From assembly GCA_029259415.1 (NCBI GenBank), contig JAPDIW010000044.1, forward strand, positions 1 through 64,000: a stretch of 64,000 nt of DNA, in the 5' to 3' direction. Source of the stretch: Archaeoglobi archaeon (GTDB taxonomy: Archaea > Halobacteriota > Archaeoglobi > Archaeoglobales > Archaeoglobaceae). The notes below the pieces were generated by a model, which saw only the letters and a list, made by a program, of their open reading frames with translations, made no database searches and was not told the origin of the DNA. Of this stretch, positions 33,385 through 42,353 are shown piece by piece. Made by a program: the position numbers and the translations under genes. Every line of letters begins with the position of its first letter. The first letter of the stretch is position 1.

Positions 33385-33721
33385 GTTATTAAGTCCTCTT
33401 CTTCTGGTAGAGAGAAATCTTAAACCCACACAATATTTTACTTAATCCCTATTCAAAACTTCTTAGTAATATCAACCTTGCTATCGGTCGTCAAAGATGT
33501 GACTCTTTTCAAAAATACTGACTTACAGGTCAAAGAAACCCGGAAAACTATTCCCTGTTCGCAAGGCCGACGAACGTATGCTAAAAAATTTTATAACATT
33601 CACTGACGTTTTAAGGTCTAAGTGAAGAGTTATAAGCCCGTCAAATATGCAAGAAGAAATAAAGTTTCAAAACCGGGGATAGTACCTGAAAAATCCCAAT
33701 TAAGAGATTACAAACTCATTC
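33385..33721. other. Non-coding gap between cbiP and glmS
   Basis: The 337 bases lie between convergent genes. A short hairpin GTTCG/CGAAC (33557-33575, 9-base loop) is the only structure I see. The remainder is AT-rich with several stops in all frames. No tRNA, snoRNA box pair or open frame is convincing. Confidence 0.4.
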
Positions 33722-35497
33722 TCATTCCACTGTCACACTCTTAGCAAGATTTCTCGGCTTGTCTATCTCACAACCTCTTTTCCTTGCTGTGTAGTAGGCA
33801 AGTAACTGCAATGCAACAGAGTAAGTTATTGATGTAAACACGGAATTTGTTTTTGGCACCCTGATAACGAAGTCTACGTATTTCTCAACTTCTGCGTCGT
33901 CTTCATCTGCAACTGCCACAACCAAAGAGTCTCTAGCTTTAACCTCTTTAATGTTATTTAGCATGATCTCATACGTCTCATCAGGGATAAGCAGAGCAAT
34001 TACGGGCGTGTCTTTACCCAAAAGTGCGAAGGGACCGTGTTTCAGCTCGCCTGCGGGATAGGCTTCTGCGTGAATATAAGAGATCTCCTTCATTTTTAAT
34101 GCCCCTTCCATTGCTATGGGGACACCTATCCCCCTCCCGATATATATCATATCCTCAAAGTCTGCAATCTCTTCTGCAATTTGTTCAATTTCCTCCTTAT
34201 ACTCTAAAACTCTCCTCACAAGTTCAGGCATAATTCTTAGCTCATCCACCAGCTTTTCTATCTCGCTACCTGGCAATTTGGAGAGCTTCAGAACGAGCAG
34301 GTATAAAACGATGAGCTGGGCTATGAACGACTTGGTTGCAGCAACACTTATCTCAGGACCAGCTCTCGTGTAAAGGACGTAATCAGCTATCCTTGTTGCC
34401 GTACTGCCAAGAACATTGACTATCGCAACCACTCTAGCCCCATGTTTTTTCGCTATCCTCATCGCTTCGAGGGTGTCTGCCGTCTCCCCCGACTGTGTTA
34501 TGGCGATGACAAGAGACCTGCTCATAGGTGGTGGATTGTAAATGAACTCGGACGCAAACTCAACTCTTACAGGAATCCCTGTTAGCTTCTCTATCAAGTA
34601 CTTTCCAATCAAGCTTGCGTGGTATGATGTACCGCATGCAACAAATACGATTTCAGAAATCCCCGCAGAGAAACTGACGTCTATGTCAATACCCTCGGAG
34701 AGATACTCAAAAAGAGTGTCTTCTATAACTCTCGGTGTTTCATGTATCTCCTTTAACATGAAGTGCTCATACCCGCCCTTCTCGGCATCCTCAATGCTCC
34801 ATGGTACCGTTTCAACCCTTCTTTCAACTTCTTTCCCGTTGTTCCAGATTATAAAACCACCATTCCAGAGCCTAGCGACATCTCCATCCTCCAGGTAGAT
34901 CACCCTGTTCGTGTAGTCGAGAACCGCGGGAACATCGGAAGCTACAAACAACTCTCCATCTCCAACGCCTATGACGAGAGGGCTTTTGTACCTGATAGCA
35001 ACCAATTCTTCTGTGTCTGCGTGCATTACAACTATGGCGTATGATCCCCTCAACCTTTCAACTGCCTTCATTAACGCTTCCTTCAAATCCCCTTTGTATT
35101 CTTCCTCTATGAGGTGGGCAATTACCTCAGTGTCCGTCTCAGAAGTAAAGTCGTGCCCCCTGCTCCTGAGTTCTTCCCTCAGAGACTGAAAGTTGGAGAT
35201 TATGCCATTATGTACAACAGCTATTTTTCCTTTACAGTCTGTGTGAGGGTGCGCGTTGACTTCTGAGGGCTTTCCGTGGGTTGCCCACCTTGTATGACCT
35301 ATTCCTATACTACCGTCAGCCAAACTGTAGTTCTCAACGTCACCAATTGCTCCAACCCTCTTTATAATCTCCAAACCATTCCCGTGCTTTACAGCAACGC
35401 CCCAGGAGTCGTAGCCGCGGTATTCAAGCCTCTTCAGAGCTGAAATTATAACCTGATCAGCCCTCCTGAAGCCGATGTAGCCGACAATTCCGCACAT
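33722..35497 (-). CDS. glmS: Glutamine-fructose-6-phosphate aminotransferase
   Basis: 591 aa. The amidotransferase nucleophile Cys is the residue after the initiator Met (MCGIVGYIGFRRADQ), followed by HTRWATHGKPSEVNAHPH and the GNG loop HNGIISNFQSL. The isomerase half has two SIS domains: FVACGTSYHASLIGKYL and AITQSGETADTLEAM, then IGRGIGVPIAMEGALKMKEI and the C-terminal PRNLAKSVTVE. It makes glucosamine-6-phosphate for UDP-GlcNAc. The start is next to the stop of the GlmU-like gene at 35498, so the three genes 37887-33722 form one operon that supplies amino-sugar nucleotides to the glycan island. Confidence 0.96.
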   Translation of the reverse strand: MCGIVGYIGFRRADQVIISALKRLEYRGYDSWGVAVKHGNGLEIIKRVGAIGDVENYSLADGSIGIGHTRWATHGKPSEVNAHPHTDCKGKIAVVHNGIISNFQSLREELRSRGHDFTSETDTEVIAHLIEEEYKGDLKEALMKAVERLRGSYAIVVMHADTEELVAIRYKSPLVIGVGDGELFVASDVPAVLDYTNRVIYLEDGDVARLWNGGFIIWNNGKEVERRVETVPWSIEDAEKGGYEHFMLKEIHETPRVIEDTLFEYLSEGIDIDVSFSAGISEIVFVACGTSYHASLIGKYLIEKLTGIPVRVEFASEFIYNPPPMSRSLVIAITQSGETADTLEAMRIAKKHGARVVAIVNVLGSTATRIADYVLYTRAGPEISVAATKSFIAQLIVLYLLVLKLSKLPGSEIEKLVDELRIMPELVRRVLEYKEEIEQIAEEIADFEDMIYIGRGIGVPIAMEGALKMKEISYIHAEAYPAGELKHGPFALLGKDTPVIALLIPDETYEIMLNNIKEVKARDSLVVAVADEDDAEVEKYVDFVIRVPKTNSVFTSITYSVALQLLAYYTARKRGCEIDKPRNLAKSVTVE

Positions 35498-36670
35498 TCA
35501 CAACACCTTGGACTTGTCAGGAATTACCCCAGACAGAACCTTCAGCGGGCTAACCTCCACCTCATTGCCAACAATACATGCTGGCATTGCCGTAACCTTT
35601 GGCCCTATGGAGCACATTTCCCCAATAAAGGCTCCGGTCTCAATTTTCTGGATTGCTCCATCAACTTCTACCGACGCTTTACCCTTTACGGCCGTAAAGC
35701 CAGGCATTATCCTCGTTCCGGAGTCAACGACTGAGCTCTCTAGTCTGCTACCGGTTCCTGCTCTTACATTGTCCCCAATCACGCTGTTCTCCACAACTGA
35801 GAAAGGCTCGATTACCGTGTTGTCGCCGATGGACACTGCCGGGCCTATTACGGCATGGGGCCCAATCTCACAGTTTTCTCCAATTACCACTGGCCCTCTA
35901 ATGTACGTACCACTTCTGATCACACATCCCTCTCCAATTACGACATCTCCGGAGATGAAGATACCACTCTCAACCTTGCCGGAAATTACCCTTCCTTTAA
36001 AGTTGAGGGCAAGCTCATTCACCTTCGGAATATCCCATGGATAAACCACGTCAAGCCATACTCCATTACTCTCTACAGCATTGAACTGGATTCCGTCCTT
36101 AATCATTCGGTTTATAACTGCTGTTAAATCGTTTTCATTAGCAAGATAATCGAATATTCTCGAGTCGAAGTGATACACACCTATATTGGCAAGGTAGCTG
36201 ACTTTATCTTCCGGCTTTTCCACGATCTCTTCAATTTTTTCCTCCCTTCCGAGCTTTATGACTCCATATTTTGATGGTGCATCAACAACCTTGTAAACCA
36301 CCGAGTTCTTTTCGGCAAATGCACTTCTTACAATCTCTTTGTCAATTATGTTATCTCCAGAAACGACAATGAACTCATCACCAACCAGATTCTCTGCCTG
36401 TCTGAGAGCGTGAGCAGTGCCGAGTTGTTGTTTTTGAATGGCATACTCTATTTTCACCCCAAACCTCTTTCCATCAGCAAAGTAGTCCATCACCCTTTCC
36501 TTCCTGTAGCCAACAACCATCACAATGTCCCTTATCCCCGAATCTCTCAGAGCTTCCACCACGTACTGAAGAATTGGCTTGTTACCCACCTTTATCATCA
36601 CCTTCGGCTTACTCGTGGTAAAGGGTCTCAACCTCTGCCCCTCACCGGCTGCAAGAATTACGGCTTTCAT
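35498..36670 (-). CDS. glmU: Bifunctional sugar-1-phosphate nucleotidylyltransferase/acetyltransferase, GlmU-like
   Basis: 390 aa from the ATG at 36670; a longer frame overlaps the upstream gene. The N-domain has the G-x-G-x-R-L-x-P signature LAAGEGQRLRPFTTSKPKVM and the Asp of VVSGDNIIDKE. The C-domain is a left-handed beta helix of hexapeptide repeats (VVIGEGCVIRSGTYIRGPVV onward). Archaeal proteins of this design make UDP-GlcNAc from glucosamine-1-phosphate and also accept Glc/Gal-1-phosphate. It is a paralog of the adjacent 36679-37887 gene; one may be GlmU and the other a thymidylyl- or uridylyltransferase. Confidence 0.88.
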   Translation of the reverse strand: MKAVILAAGEGQRLRPFTTSKPKVMIKVGNKPILQYVVEALRDSGIRDIVMVVGYRKERVMDYFADGKRFGVKIEYAIQKQQLGTAHALRQAENLVGDEFIVVSGDNIIDKEIVRSAFAEKNSVVYKVVDAPSKYGVIKLGREEKIEEIVEKPEDKVSYLANIGVYHFDSRIFDYLANENDLTAVINRMIKDGIQFNAVESNGVWLDVVYPWDIPKVNELALNFKGRVISGKVESGIFISGDVVIGEGCVIRSGTYIRGPVVIGENCEIGPHAVIGPAVSIGDNTVIEPFSVVENSVIGDNVRAGTGSRLESSVVDSGTRIMPGFTAVKGKASVEVDGAIQKIETGAFIGEMCSIGPKVTAMPACIVGNEVEVSPLKVLSGVIPDKSKVL

Positions 36671-36678
36671 CTTACCAC

Positions 36679-37887
36679 CTAAAACACCTTCGAGTATGGT
36701 TCTACAAAACCGCTGACGACGGCTCCAGGGCCTATACAAACATTATTCCCTATTATGCTTCCGACATTTATCGAGGCGTTTATTCCGGTTTTAACGTTAT
36801 CGCCTATTGCTGCACCAAACTTCTTCCTGCCGGTTCTTACAGCTTTTCCTTTAACGTTCACGACAACCTCACTCTCATCCAGCCTGAGATTTGCGATCTT
36901 TGTTCCTGCACCGAAGTTGCAGTTTTCACCTATAACAGAGTCACCAACATAGTTGTGATGCGGAAGTTTAGTGCCTGCCATAATTATTGAGTTTTTAACT
37001 TCTACCGCCGCTCCAATGTGACAGTTATCCCCAATTGATGTGTACGGCCTTATGTAGCAGTTGGGGCCTATTCTGCAGTTTTTCCCTATTATAACGGGGC
37101 CAACAATATATGCTCCGGACATAATTATGCTGCCTTCTCCAACAACAACATTCCCTTTTATGGTTGCATTCTCCTCAACTTCACCATCGATTTTCGATTC
37201 AATGTCTCTTAGAAGCTCTTCATTCGCTTTAAGCAGATCCCATGGATAGCCAACGTCAATCCACCTTTCAATTTTCACAGCTTTAAACTCAAACCCTTCC
37301 GAGATTGCCATGGTTATAGAGTCCGTAATCTCGTACTCCCCTCTGACCGAAACGGGCGTCTTCTTCACGTAGTCCAGTATCTCTTTCGTGAAAGCGTATA
37401 CTCCGGCGTTGATAAGGTTAGATTTCGGTTTTTCTGGCTTTTCGATTATTCTGCTCACCTTTCCGTCAGCAACCTCCACAACGCCAAAATCTTCGGGATT
37501 TGGGACCTCGAAAACAGCTATTCCGTTTCTTTCCTTTACGATCTTTTTCAAGTCGTCTTCAAAAACTATTGCGTCTCCATTGAGCATGAGAAATCTGTTT
37601 TCGAGAATGTGTTCAGCAGACAGCAAAGCGTGGGCTGTGCCAAGCTGTCTGCTCTGTCTGACATATTTGATTTTCATCCTGTTCCACTTATCGCCGAAAT
37701 AACTTCGAATGGCCTCATCTCTGTATCCGACTACAATTACCGCTTCGTCAACTCCTGCTTTAGCCAGCTCCTCCATCAGATGTTCAAGAATTGGGCGATT
37801 AGCTACAGGAAGCATCACTTTGGGTCTAGTGTAGGTTAAGGGGCGCAATCTTGTTCCTTCTCCGGCTGCGAGTATGATGGCTTGCAC
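36679..37887 (-). CDS. glmU: Bifunctional sugar-1-phosphate nucleotidylyltransferase/acetyltransferase, GlmU-like paralog
   Basis: 402 aa. The same architecture as its neighbour: LAAGEGTRLRPLTYTRPKVM for NTP binding, LMLNGDAIVFEDD for metal, IINAGVYAF-type substrate loop (NLINAGVYAFTKEI), and a hexapeptide-repeat beta helix with HHNYVGDSVIGENCNFGAGT. The latter segment, with paired His-Asn-Tyr and the later KTGINASINVGSIIG, matches the acetyl-CoA/GlcN-1-P site of archaeal GlmU better than the shorter paralog does. It is the first gene of the GlmU-GlmU-GlmS operon. Which copy does which reaction is not decidable by eye. Confidence 0.88.
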   Translation of the reverse strand: MQAIILAAGEGTRLRPLTYTRPKVMLPVANRPILEHLMEELAKAGVDEAVIVVGYRDEAIRSYFGDKWNRMKIKYVRQSRQLGTAHALLSAEHILENRFLMLNGDAIVFEDDLKKIVKERNGIAVFEVPNPEDFGVVEVADGKVSRIIEKPEKPKSNLINAGVYAFTKEILDYVKKTPVSVRGEYEITDSITMAISEGFEFKAVKIERWIDVGYPWDLLKANEELLRDIESKIDGEVEENATIKGNVVVGEGSIIMSGAYIVGPVIIGKNCRIGPNCYIRPYTSIGDNCHIGAAVEVKNSIIMAGTKLPHHNYVGDSVIGENCNFGAGTKIANLRLDESEVVVNVKGKAVRTGRKKFGAAIGDNVKTGINASINVGSIIGNNVCIGPGAVVSGFVEPYSKVF

Positions 37888-37954
37888 GAATTGAGAATAG
37901 CTCTAAAATTTATATGCCTTTAGGTCTTATAGGTTTTGGGACAAAACTCCCAGA

Positions 37955-38149
37955 TCACTCTTTGAGGATTATAACGTAAGCACTCTTCCCAATATACTTC
38001 TTCGGAACACTTACCTACGCTGAATTTCCGAAGAGTGTAACCCTTTTTTCGAAAACAATCTCCACCTCATCTTCCAGCACAAACTTACCTTCCTTAACCT
38101 CGATCCTTCTCACATTCAGTATATCTATGGAAATACTCAAATTTTCCAT
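37955..38149 (-). pseudogene. DUF2080 transposon-encoded protein with an internal stop
   Basis: From the ATG at 38149: MENLSISIDILNVRRIEV, then EIVFEKRVTLFGNSA, a TAG stop at 38015-38017, and the frame continues without shift as VSVPKKYIGKSAYVIILKE to a TGA at 37955. The motif F-G-N-S-A-x-V-x-[V/L]-P-K-K-Y-I-G-K is that of DUF2080, a small AbrB/swapped-hairpin-like protein carried by archaeal insertion sequences. A single base change created the amber codon. Its full length of about 64 residues is normal for the family. Confidence 0.7.
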
Positions 38150-38177
38150 TGCGTCCTCAGCATGATTACACCCCAGA

Positions 38178-39037
38178 GTGACAAAGAAGACTGTAAGAGA
38201 GATTCTGGAGCTTTTGGATGAGGTTATGAAGAGATAAAACTGGAAGAGAAGGCAAAGTATCCCTATGCAGAATGGGAAAGAAGAAGAGAGACTGTAAAGG
38301 GGAGGCTGAGAAATCTCCCAAAATATGTTAAAGAAGCTTGCAACATCCGAATTGAGAAAAGGATAGGAAACCAAAGAAGGTTGACCTGGAGAAGAGAGTC
38401 ATGCTATTCTTGTTTGCAAGGTTGATGGGTAAGTCCAACAAGGATGTTGAAGAGCTGCTTGAGCTTTTTGAGCCCTTATTTGGGATCAAAGTGAGTTACA
38501 AGACCATACAGAGGCTTCATTCGGATGAAGAGGTGAAGATTGTTCTGCACAACCTCTTCATCCTTCTGCTTGAAAGAAGAGGGGGTTTCAGGTGATTTCT
38601 CTAAAGATGGAAGGTTACAGCCTAACCATAACCAGGCATTACAGGAGCAATCCCAAAAAGGATTTTCGCTATGTTTTCAGGATAATTGACCTCGATACTG
38701 GGATGTACGTCGGGACAGGTTATTCTGCAAGATCTGAGAAGGAGGCTTTTGAGAAGGCTACGGAAATGATGAAGAAATTGGGATAACTTTGAGGATGTTT
38801 AACGCTGAAACTGCTGTATATTCCTCGGAAAATTGGCGAGAATTGGCTTTGACTGGCTGAAGGTTATTGAGAGGATTGCTAAGGCCCCTACAACTTTCTG
38901 GAGAGGTATTTCAAGAGGAATTTGAAGAATCAGGTTTGGATGGGTGGTGAGGCAGAGGAGAAAGGATAAAAGAGAGATGACCCTATTTTGCTGTTGGTTT
39001 GCTACACAATCTGTTTGCAGTGAGGGTTATGGGGTAG
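38178..39037 (+). pseudogene. Transposase remnant of the DUF2080-associated IS
   Basis: Pieces in changing frames can be joined: VTKKTVREILELLDEVMKR, then LEEKAKYPYAEWERRRETVK, VMLFLFARLMGKSNKDVEEL with PLFGIKVSYKTIQRL, YSLTITRHYRSNPKKDFRY followed by RIIDLDTGMYVGTGYS, and a final LLHNLFAVRVMG ending at 39037. At least four frameshifts and one likely deletion (the catalytic Asp region around SGDGTG is damaged) break the gene. The order and motifs resemble an ISNCY-like archaeal transposase. Confidence 0.6.
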
Positions 39038-39278
39038 TTTTGTCCAAAGTCGGTCTTACATTTATGCAGCCCTATAAGATCACAATTTCGGAGTGTATAG
39101 TTCATTGGGAATAAAATAAATGTAGTATTTACAGGAGGAAAGAAGTTTTATAATGAGAGAACATTTTAAGTAAGTAAATAGCTTCTCTATATAAAACTTA
39201 GCAAGAAATTCACGAATAATAGAGCGAAATTCAGAGTACACGAAAGAAAAATAAAACCAATAACCCAACATTGTGTAT

Positions 39279-40175
39279 ATGAAAATCTTAATTACTGGTG
39301 CGTCAGGACAAATCGGCTCATATGTTCTGGAGAGGTTTGTGGATAAACATGAGGCTATTGGAGTAGATTTAAAGCCCTGTCCGATTAGGGATTTGAGAGA
39401 TCTGGTATTTCAGGGTGATTTGAGAGATTACAAGTTTGTAAGAGAAATTATTAAAGATGTTGATGCTATAATTCATCTAGCAGCTCAAGTCTCTGTTGAG
39501 AACAGCTGGAACAATCCGATTGACGATGTTGAAAACAATATCATTGCGACGATTAACCTTCTGAAAGCGTGTTCTGACCATGGGGTAGATAGATTCGTTT
39601 ATATTTCATCAGCAGCGGTTTACGGAAATCCTCGTTATGTTCCGATTGATGAAGAACATCCGAAGAATCCAGTTTCTCCGTATGGAGTTAGCAAGCTTTC
39701 TGGAGAATACTACTGCAGGATTTTCTCAGACAGTGTTCATACTGTTATCATTAGACCTTTTAACGTCTTTTCGGCAAGAATGGATCCAAATAATCCCTAT
39801 TCGGGTGTTATAGCCAAGTTCATCTCTAGAGTTAAGCAGAAGCTACCCCCAGTGATTTACGGAGATGGTAAGCAGACGAGAGACTTTGTTAATGCCAGGG
39901 ATGTAGTTGATTTTGTGGAGATAACCCTAAAGAAAGGAGAAAAAGGGAAAGCTTATAATGTTGGAACTGGAAAAGAGACTTCTATTTTAAATCTGGCTAA
40001 GGCAATAATGGATATTGCTGGAGTGAAGGGCAAGCCAGTTTTTGATAAGCCTCGAAAGGGCGATATTAAAAGGAGCTGTGCAGACATATTCAAAGCTAAA
40101 AAATTAGGATTTAAACCGAAAACTGATTTGAGGAGAGATCTAGAGGAGATCTTTGAGGAGTATGCGAGTGATTGA
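39279..40175 (+). CDS. NAD-dependent nucleotide-sugar epimerase/dehydratase
   Basis: 298 aa from the ATG at 39279. The extended short-chain dehydrogenase features are the GxxGxxG motif ITGASGQIGSYVLERF, the DLRDYKF and IHLAAQVSVENS segments, the SSAAVYG strand and the catalytic YGVSK (Y-x3-K). RPFNVFSARMDPNNPYSGVI, then YGDGKQTRDFV, are typical of UDP-glucose/UDP-GlcNAc 4-epimerase relatives. Substrate uncertain. It is isolated between two insertion-sequence remnants and probably a displaced member of the glycan island. Confidence 0.88.
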   Translation: MKILITGASGQIGSYVLERFVDKHEAIGVDLKPCPIRDLRDLVFQGDLRDYKFVREIIKDVDAIIHLAAQVSVENSWNNPIDDVENNIIATINLLKACSDHGVDRFVYISSAAVYGNPRYVPIDEEHPKNPVSPYGVSKLSGEYYCRIFSDSVHTVIIRPFNVFSARMDPNNPYSGVIAKFISRVKQKLPPVIYGDGKQTRDFVNARDVVDFVEITLKKGEKGKAYNVGTGKETSILNLAKAIMDIAGVKGKPVFDKPRKGDIKRSCADIFKAKKLGFKPKTDLRRDLEEIFEEYASD

Positions 40176-40225
40176 AATTGAAACTCATTCATTAAATACA
40201 CAAAGTTTATAATACTCAGATTCAA

Positions 40226-41060
40226 ATCAGGAGAATAGGCGGCAATTAGACTAAAGCGATATCTAGCTTCTTAGCCCCCTCTCTTACCTTCTTGGCATGA
40301 TGCGATCTGAAGTTATCCAGAACAATGACTATTGTTTTCTCCAGAATTCCTATTCCTTATCTTCTCCAAAAATTCACATACAGATTCCTTTTTAGAGTCT
40401 TCTTTGAAGTCAACAACGCTTTCTCCATTTATAGCATAGAAACCGAAAGTGTTGGCTCTAATCTTTGCTGTGTTCTTCCTCACAGATGGTTTATTGAATG
40501 ACCAAAGCCTCTGAGTGTTTGAAGTAAGTTGCGGAGAGGTTTCATCCAGAAATCCTATGATGCAAGTTTCCAGTTCAAGTTCTTCAAGTTTTTTTAAACA
40601 CCTCTTCTTGCATTTTCAGGCCTTCTGTAATCCTTTGGATAGGGCTTGGCGTATTTCATGCCAATGATTTTAGTATTCTGCTCACGTGCCTTAGGGAGTA
40701 TTCCACTCCAAACTTCTCCTTGATGAGTTCTCTCACCTCTTTTGTTGTCCAGTAGTTTCTCTCTTTCAGAATGGCTTTCAACTCTTCTTTCTGCTCATCG
40801 CTTAACTCAGAAGGTCTTCCTCCTCCGTAGTTCGGTTTCAAACCTTTCAAACCCTGTTTGTTCCACCTTTCAAGCCATACATAGCCTATAACTTTACTTA
40901 CTCCTACTTCTTTCGCTGCTTGAGGAACTGTTGCCCCTTTATACAGCTCTTTGATGAAGAAAAGTTTTCTCAGGACTTCAGAGCAGATTTTTCTCTTTCG
41001 AATTTCTTCGTTCAGCTCTTCCAAGGTTAGCCATCTAACAACTTCTTTTTCGGGTTTTCT
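40226..41060 (-). pseudogene. IS630-type transposase remnant
   Basis: The intact part (40656-41024) is the helix-turn-helix front: LYKGATVPQAAKEVGVSKVI, then WNKQGLKGLKPNYGGGRPSE and KERNYWTTKEVRELIKEKF. Past its stop, the same strand in other frames gives YAKPYPKDYRRPENA, IIGFLDETSPQLTSNTQRLW (first catalytic Asp), IVIVLDN and ARHHAK-like text, and AAYSPDLNL (the start of the Y-S-P-x-L-N-P-I-E motif), where similarity ends. Several frameshifts and a missing 3' end show that it is inactive. The front part would extend to about 41060 by homology although no ATG is evident. Confidence 0.7.
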
Positions 41061-41265
41061 TCCCGTGTGTTTGTTTTGTAGTATTGGTTAAAAATGTTTT
41101 GTCTAATACTCTAGTTACCATTATGAGATGACACAAGCCTGTGTGGGAGTGGATGAAAGAAGTGATTTACTCTAAACTACACCATAGCCCTCGGTTTGTT
41201 TTGAACTTCAACCTCTTTTAGTACCAAACCTCTTCAGTAAAACTCCATCTAGATTCTTTACCAAA

Positions 41266-41945
41266 TTACGTCTTAGCCAAACCTCTACAGCATCTTCTTT
41301 TCCCTAAACCCAGAGCAGCAACCAACCCAATCAAAAGGACATTCAGACTGCAAACTTCAACACGGATCTCCTCGTATAGCGGTGCAGTCGTCGCAATCCA
41401 TATGATTTGGCAAGCTTGAACATCAATCACAAATCTTACAGCCTTAAACCCATTCCATCTTTGCAGCAAACTCAAAAGCTTGGATTTTAAAACCCTAAAT
41501 CTCCTCTTCTCTTTATGCAGGCTCTTAGAATTAAAAACGCTTAAGGGATAGCTAAGCATTCCATCCAGTTTGTTCATATTGAAGTTTCTTCTGGGGAAAA
41601 TCAGGGGAACGACCTGTACTCGTTAACCCCGATCAGATAATCCCGGTAGGCGTAAAATCCATTATCCATTATCATCGTGTCTCCTTTCTCTACAATCTTC
41701 CTTCTTTTCAGCTCTTCCATGATCTCTTGGAAAATCCTAGCCTTGAACATTGAAGTGGCAGTGGTTTTTAATGTAGTTTGCCGCTTTTCTGACGAAGAAA
41801 ACTGGGCAACAACCTTTTTCACCTTTCTCTTTTCAAGAATCTCAAGTATATTTTCTATAACTACTACTGCCATCTGTAATCGCTCTTGTCGAGTACAAGC
41901 GATATTTTCATTTTTTTCACCCAGAACACATAAACATCGTTCTGC
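41266..41945 (-). pseudogene. IS4-like DDE transposase remnant
   Basis: Two open pieces on the minus strand, 41601-41873 and 41266-41577, plus a short front piece near 41880-41945 (VYVFWVKKMKISLVLDKSDY). The first has TTLKTTATSMFKARIFQEIM and GDTMIMDNGFYAYRDYLIGV, the D-x-G-[F/Y]-[Y/F] element of a DDE core. The second has NKLDGMLSYPLSVFNSKSLH and the C-terminal SLNVLLIGLVAALGLGKRR. They are in different frames and the 5' part is missing. Just right of it, a 34-codon open stretch at 41988-42092 (plus; MFATSIFVARRILNG) looks like the tail of another lost gene. Confidence 0.55.
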
Positions 41946-42353
41946 ATAATTTTTACGGTCTCAAACCGGTTTATTTCCTTTGAGATTATGTTTGCCACGT
42001 CTATTTTTGTTGCGAGAAGAATTTTGAATGGTTATTTGGAGATTGAACAACTTAGAGAAGAGATTGGATTGAGGATTGTGGAAACATCTTAAAAATTTCG
42101 TCATTTTCACTTGATCTCTCTTTCCCTTTAATTATTAGAATCTCATAAAAACTTTTGAACTACAATCTTCTAATATTCAACTCCAAGTTTTTGTGCTATT
42201 CAATTTCTTAATCTGCATGATAGGAAGGAATTGGGGCAATTTATTTTTTTGGTAAGTGCCACATCGACCCGTCTGTCCACTTTTCCTAACTCAATGGCCA
42301 CTATTTAAACCGCAGGTGGAAAAAACAATATTAACCTAGAATCAAGTTAAGCT

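Larger units (their letters stand above)
37935..39050. mobile_element. Decayed insertion sequence of about 1.1 kb with DUF2080 passenger
   Basis: Imperfect terminal inverted repeats: TTTGGGACAAAACTCCC at 37935-37951, and on the other strand CTTTGGACAAAACTACCCC at the right end (39031-39049). Inside lie a small DUF2080 gene on the minus strand near the left end and a transposase remnant on the plus strand. Both are broken, so the element is dead. DUF2080 proteins are known as transposon-associated in archaea. I could not identify the target duplication with confidence. Confidence 0.65.

Noticed and set aside
33385..33721. C/D-box RNA or riboswitch between cbiP and glmS
   Set aside because: CTGA-like boxes exist but no matching RTGATGA partner at proper spacing, and both flanking genes end here, so an upstream riboswitch for either is excluded.
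39080..39271. 63-codon minus-strand hydrophobic frame upstream of the epimerase
   Set aside because: AT-rich promoter region, no ribosome binding site, no similarity I recognise.
41988..42092. 34-codon open stretch next to the IS4-like remnant as a separate gene
   Set aside because: It has no plausible start signal and looks like the tail of a truncated gene; kept only as a note in the remnant entry.
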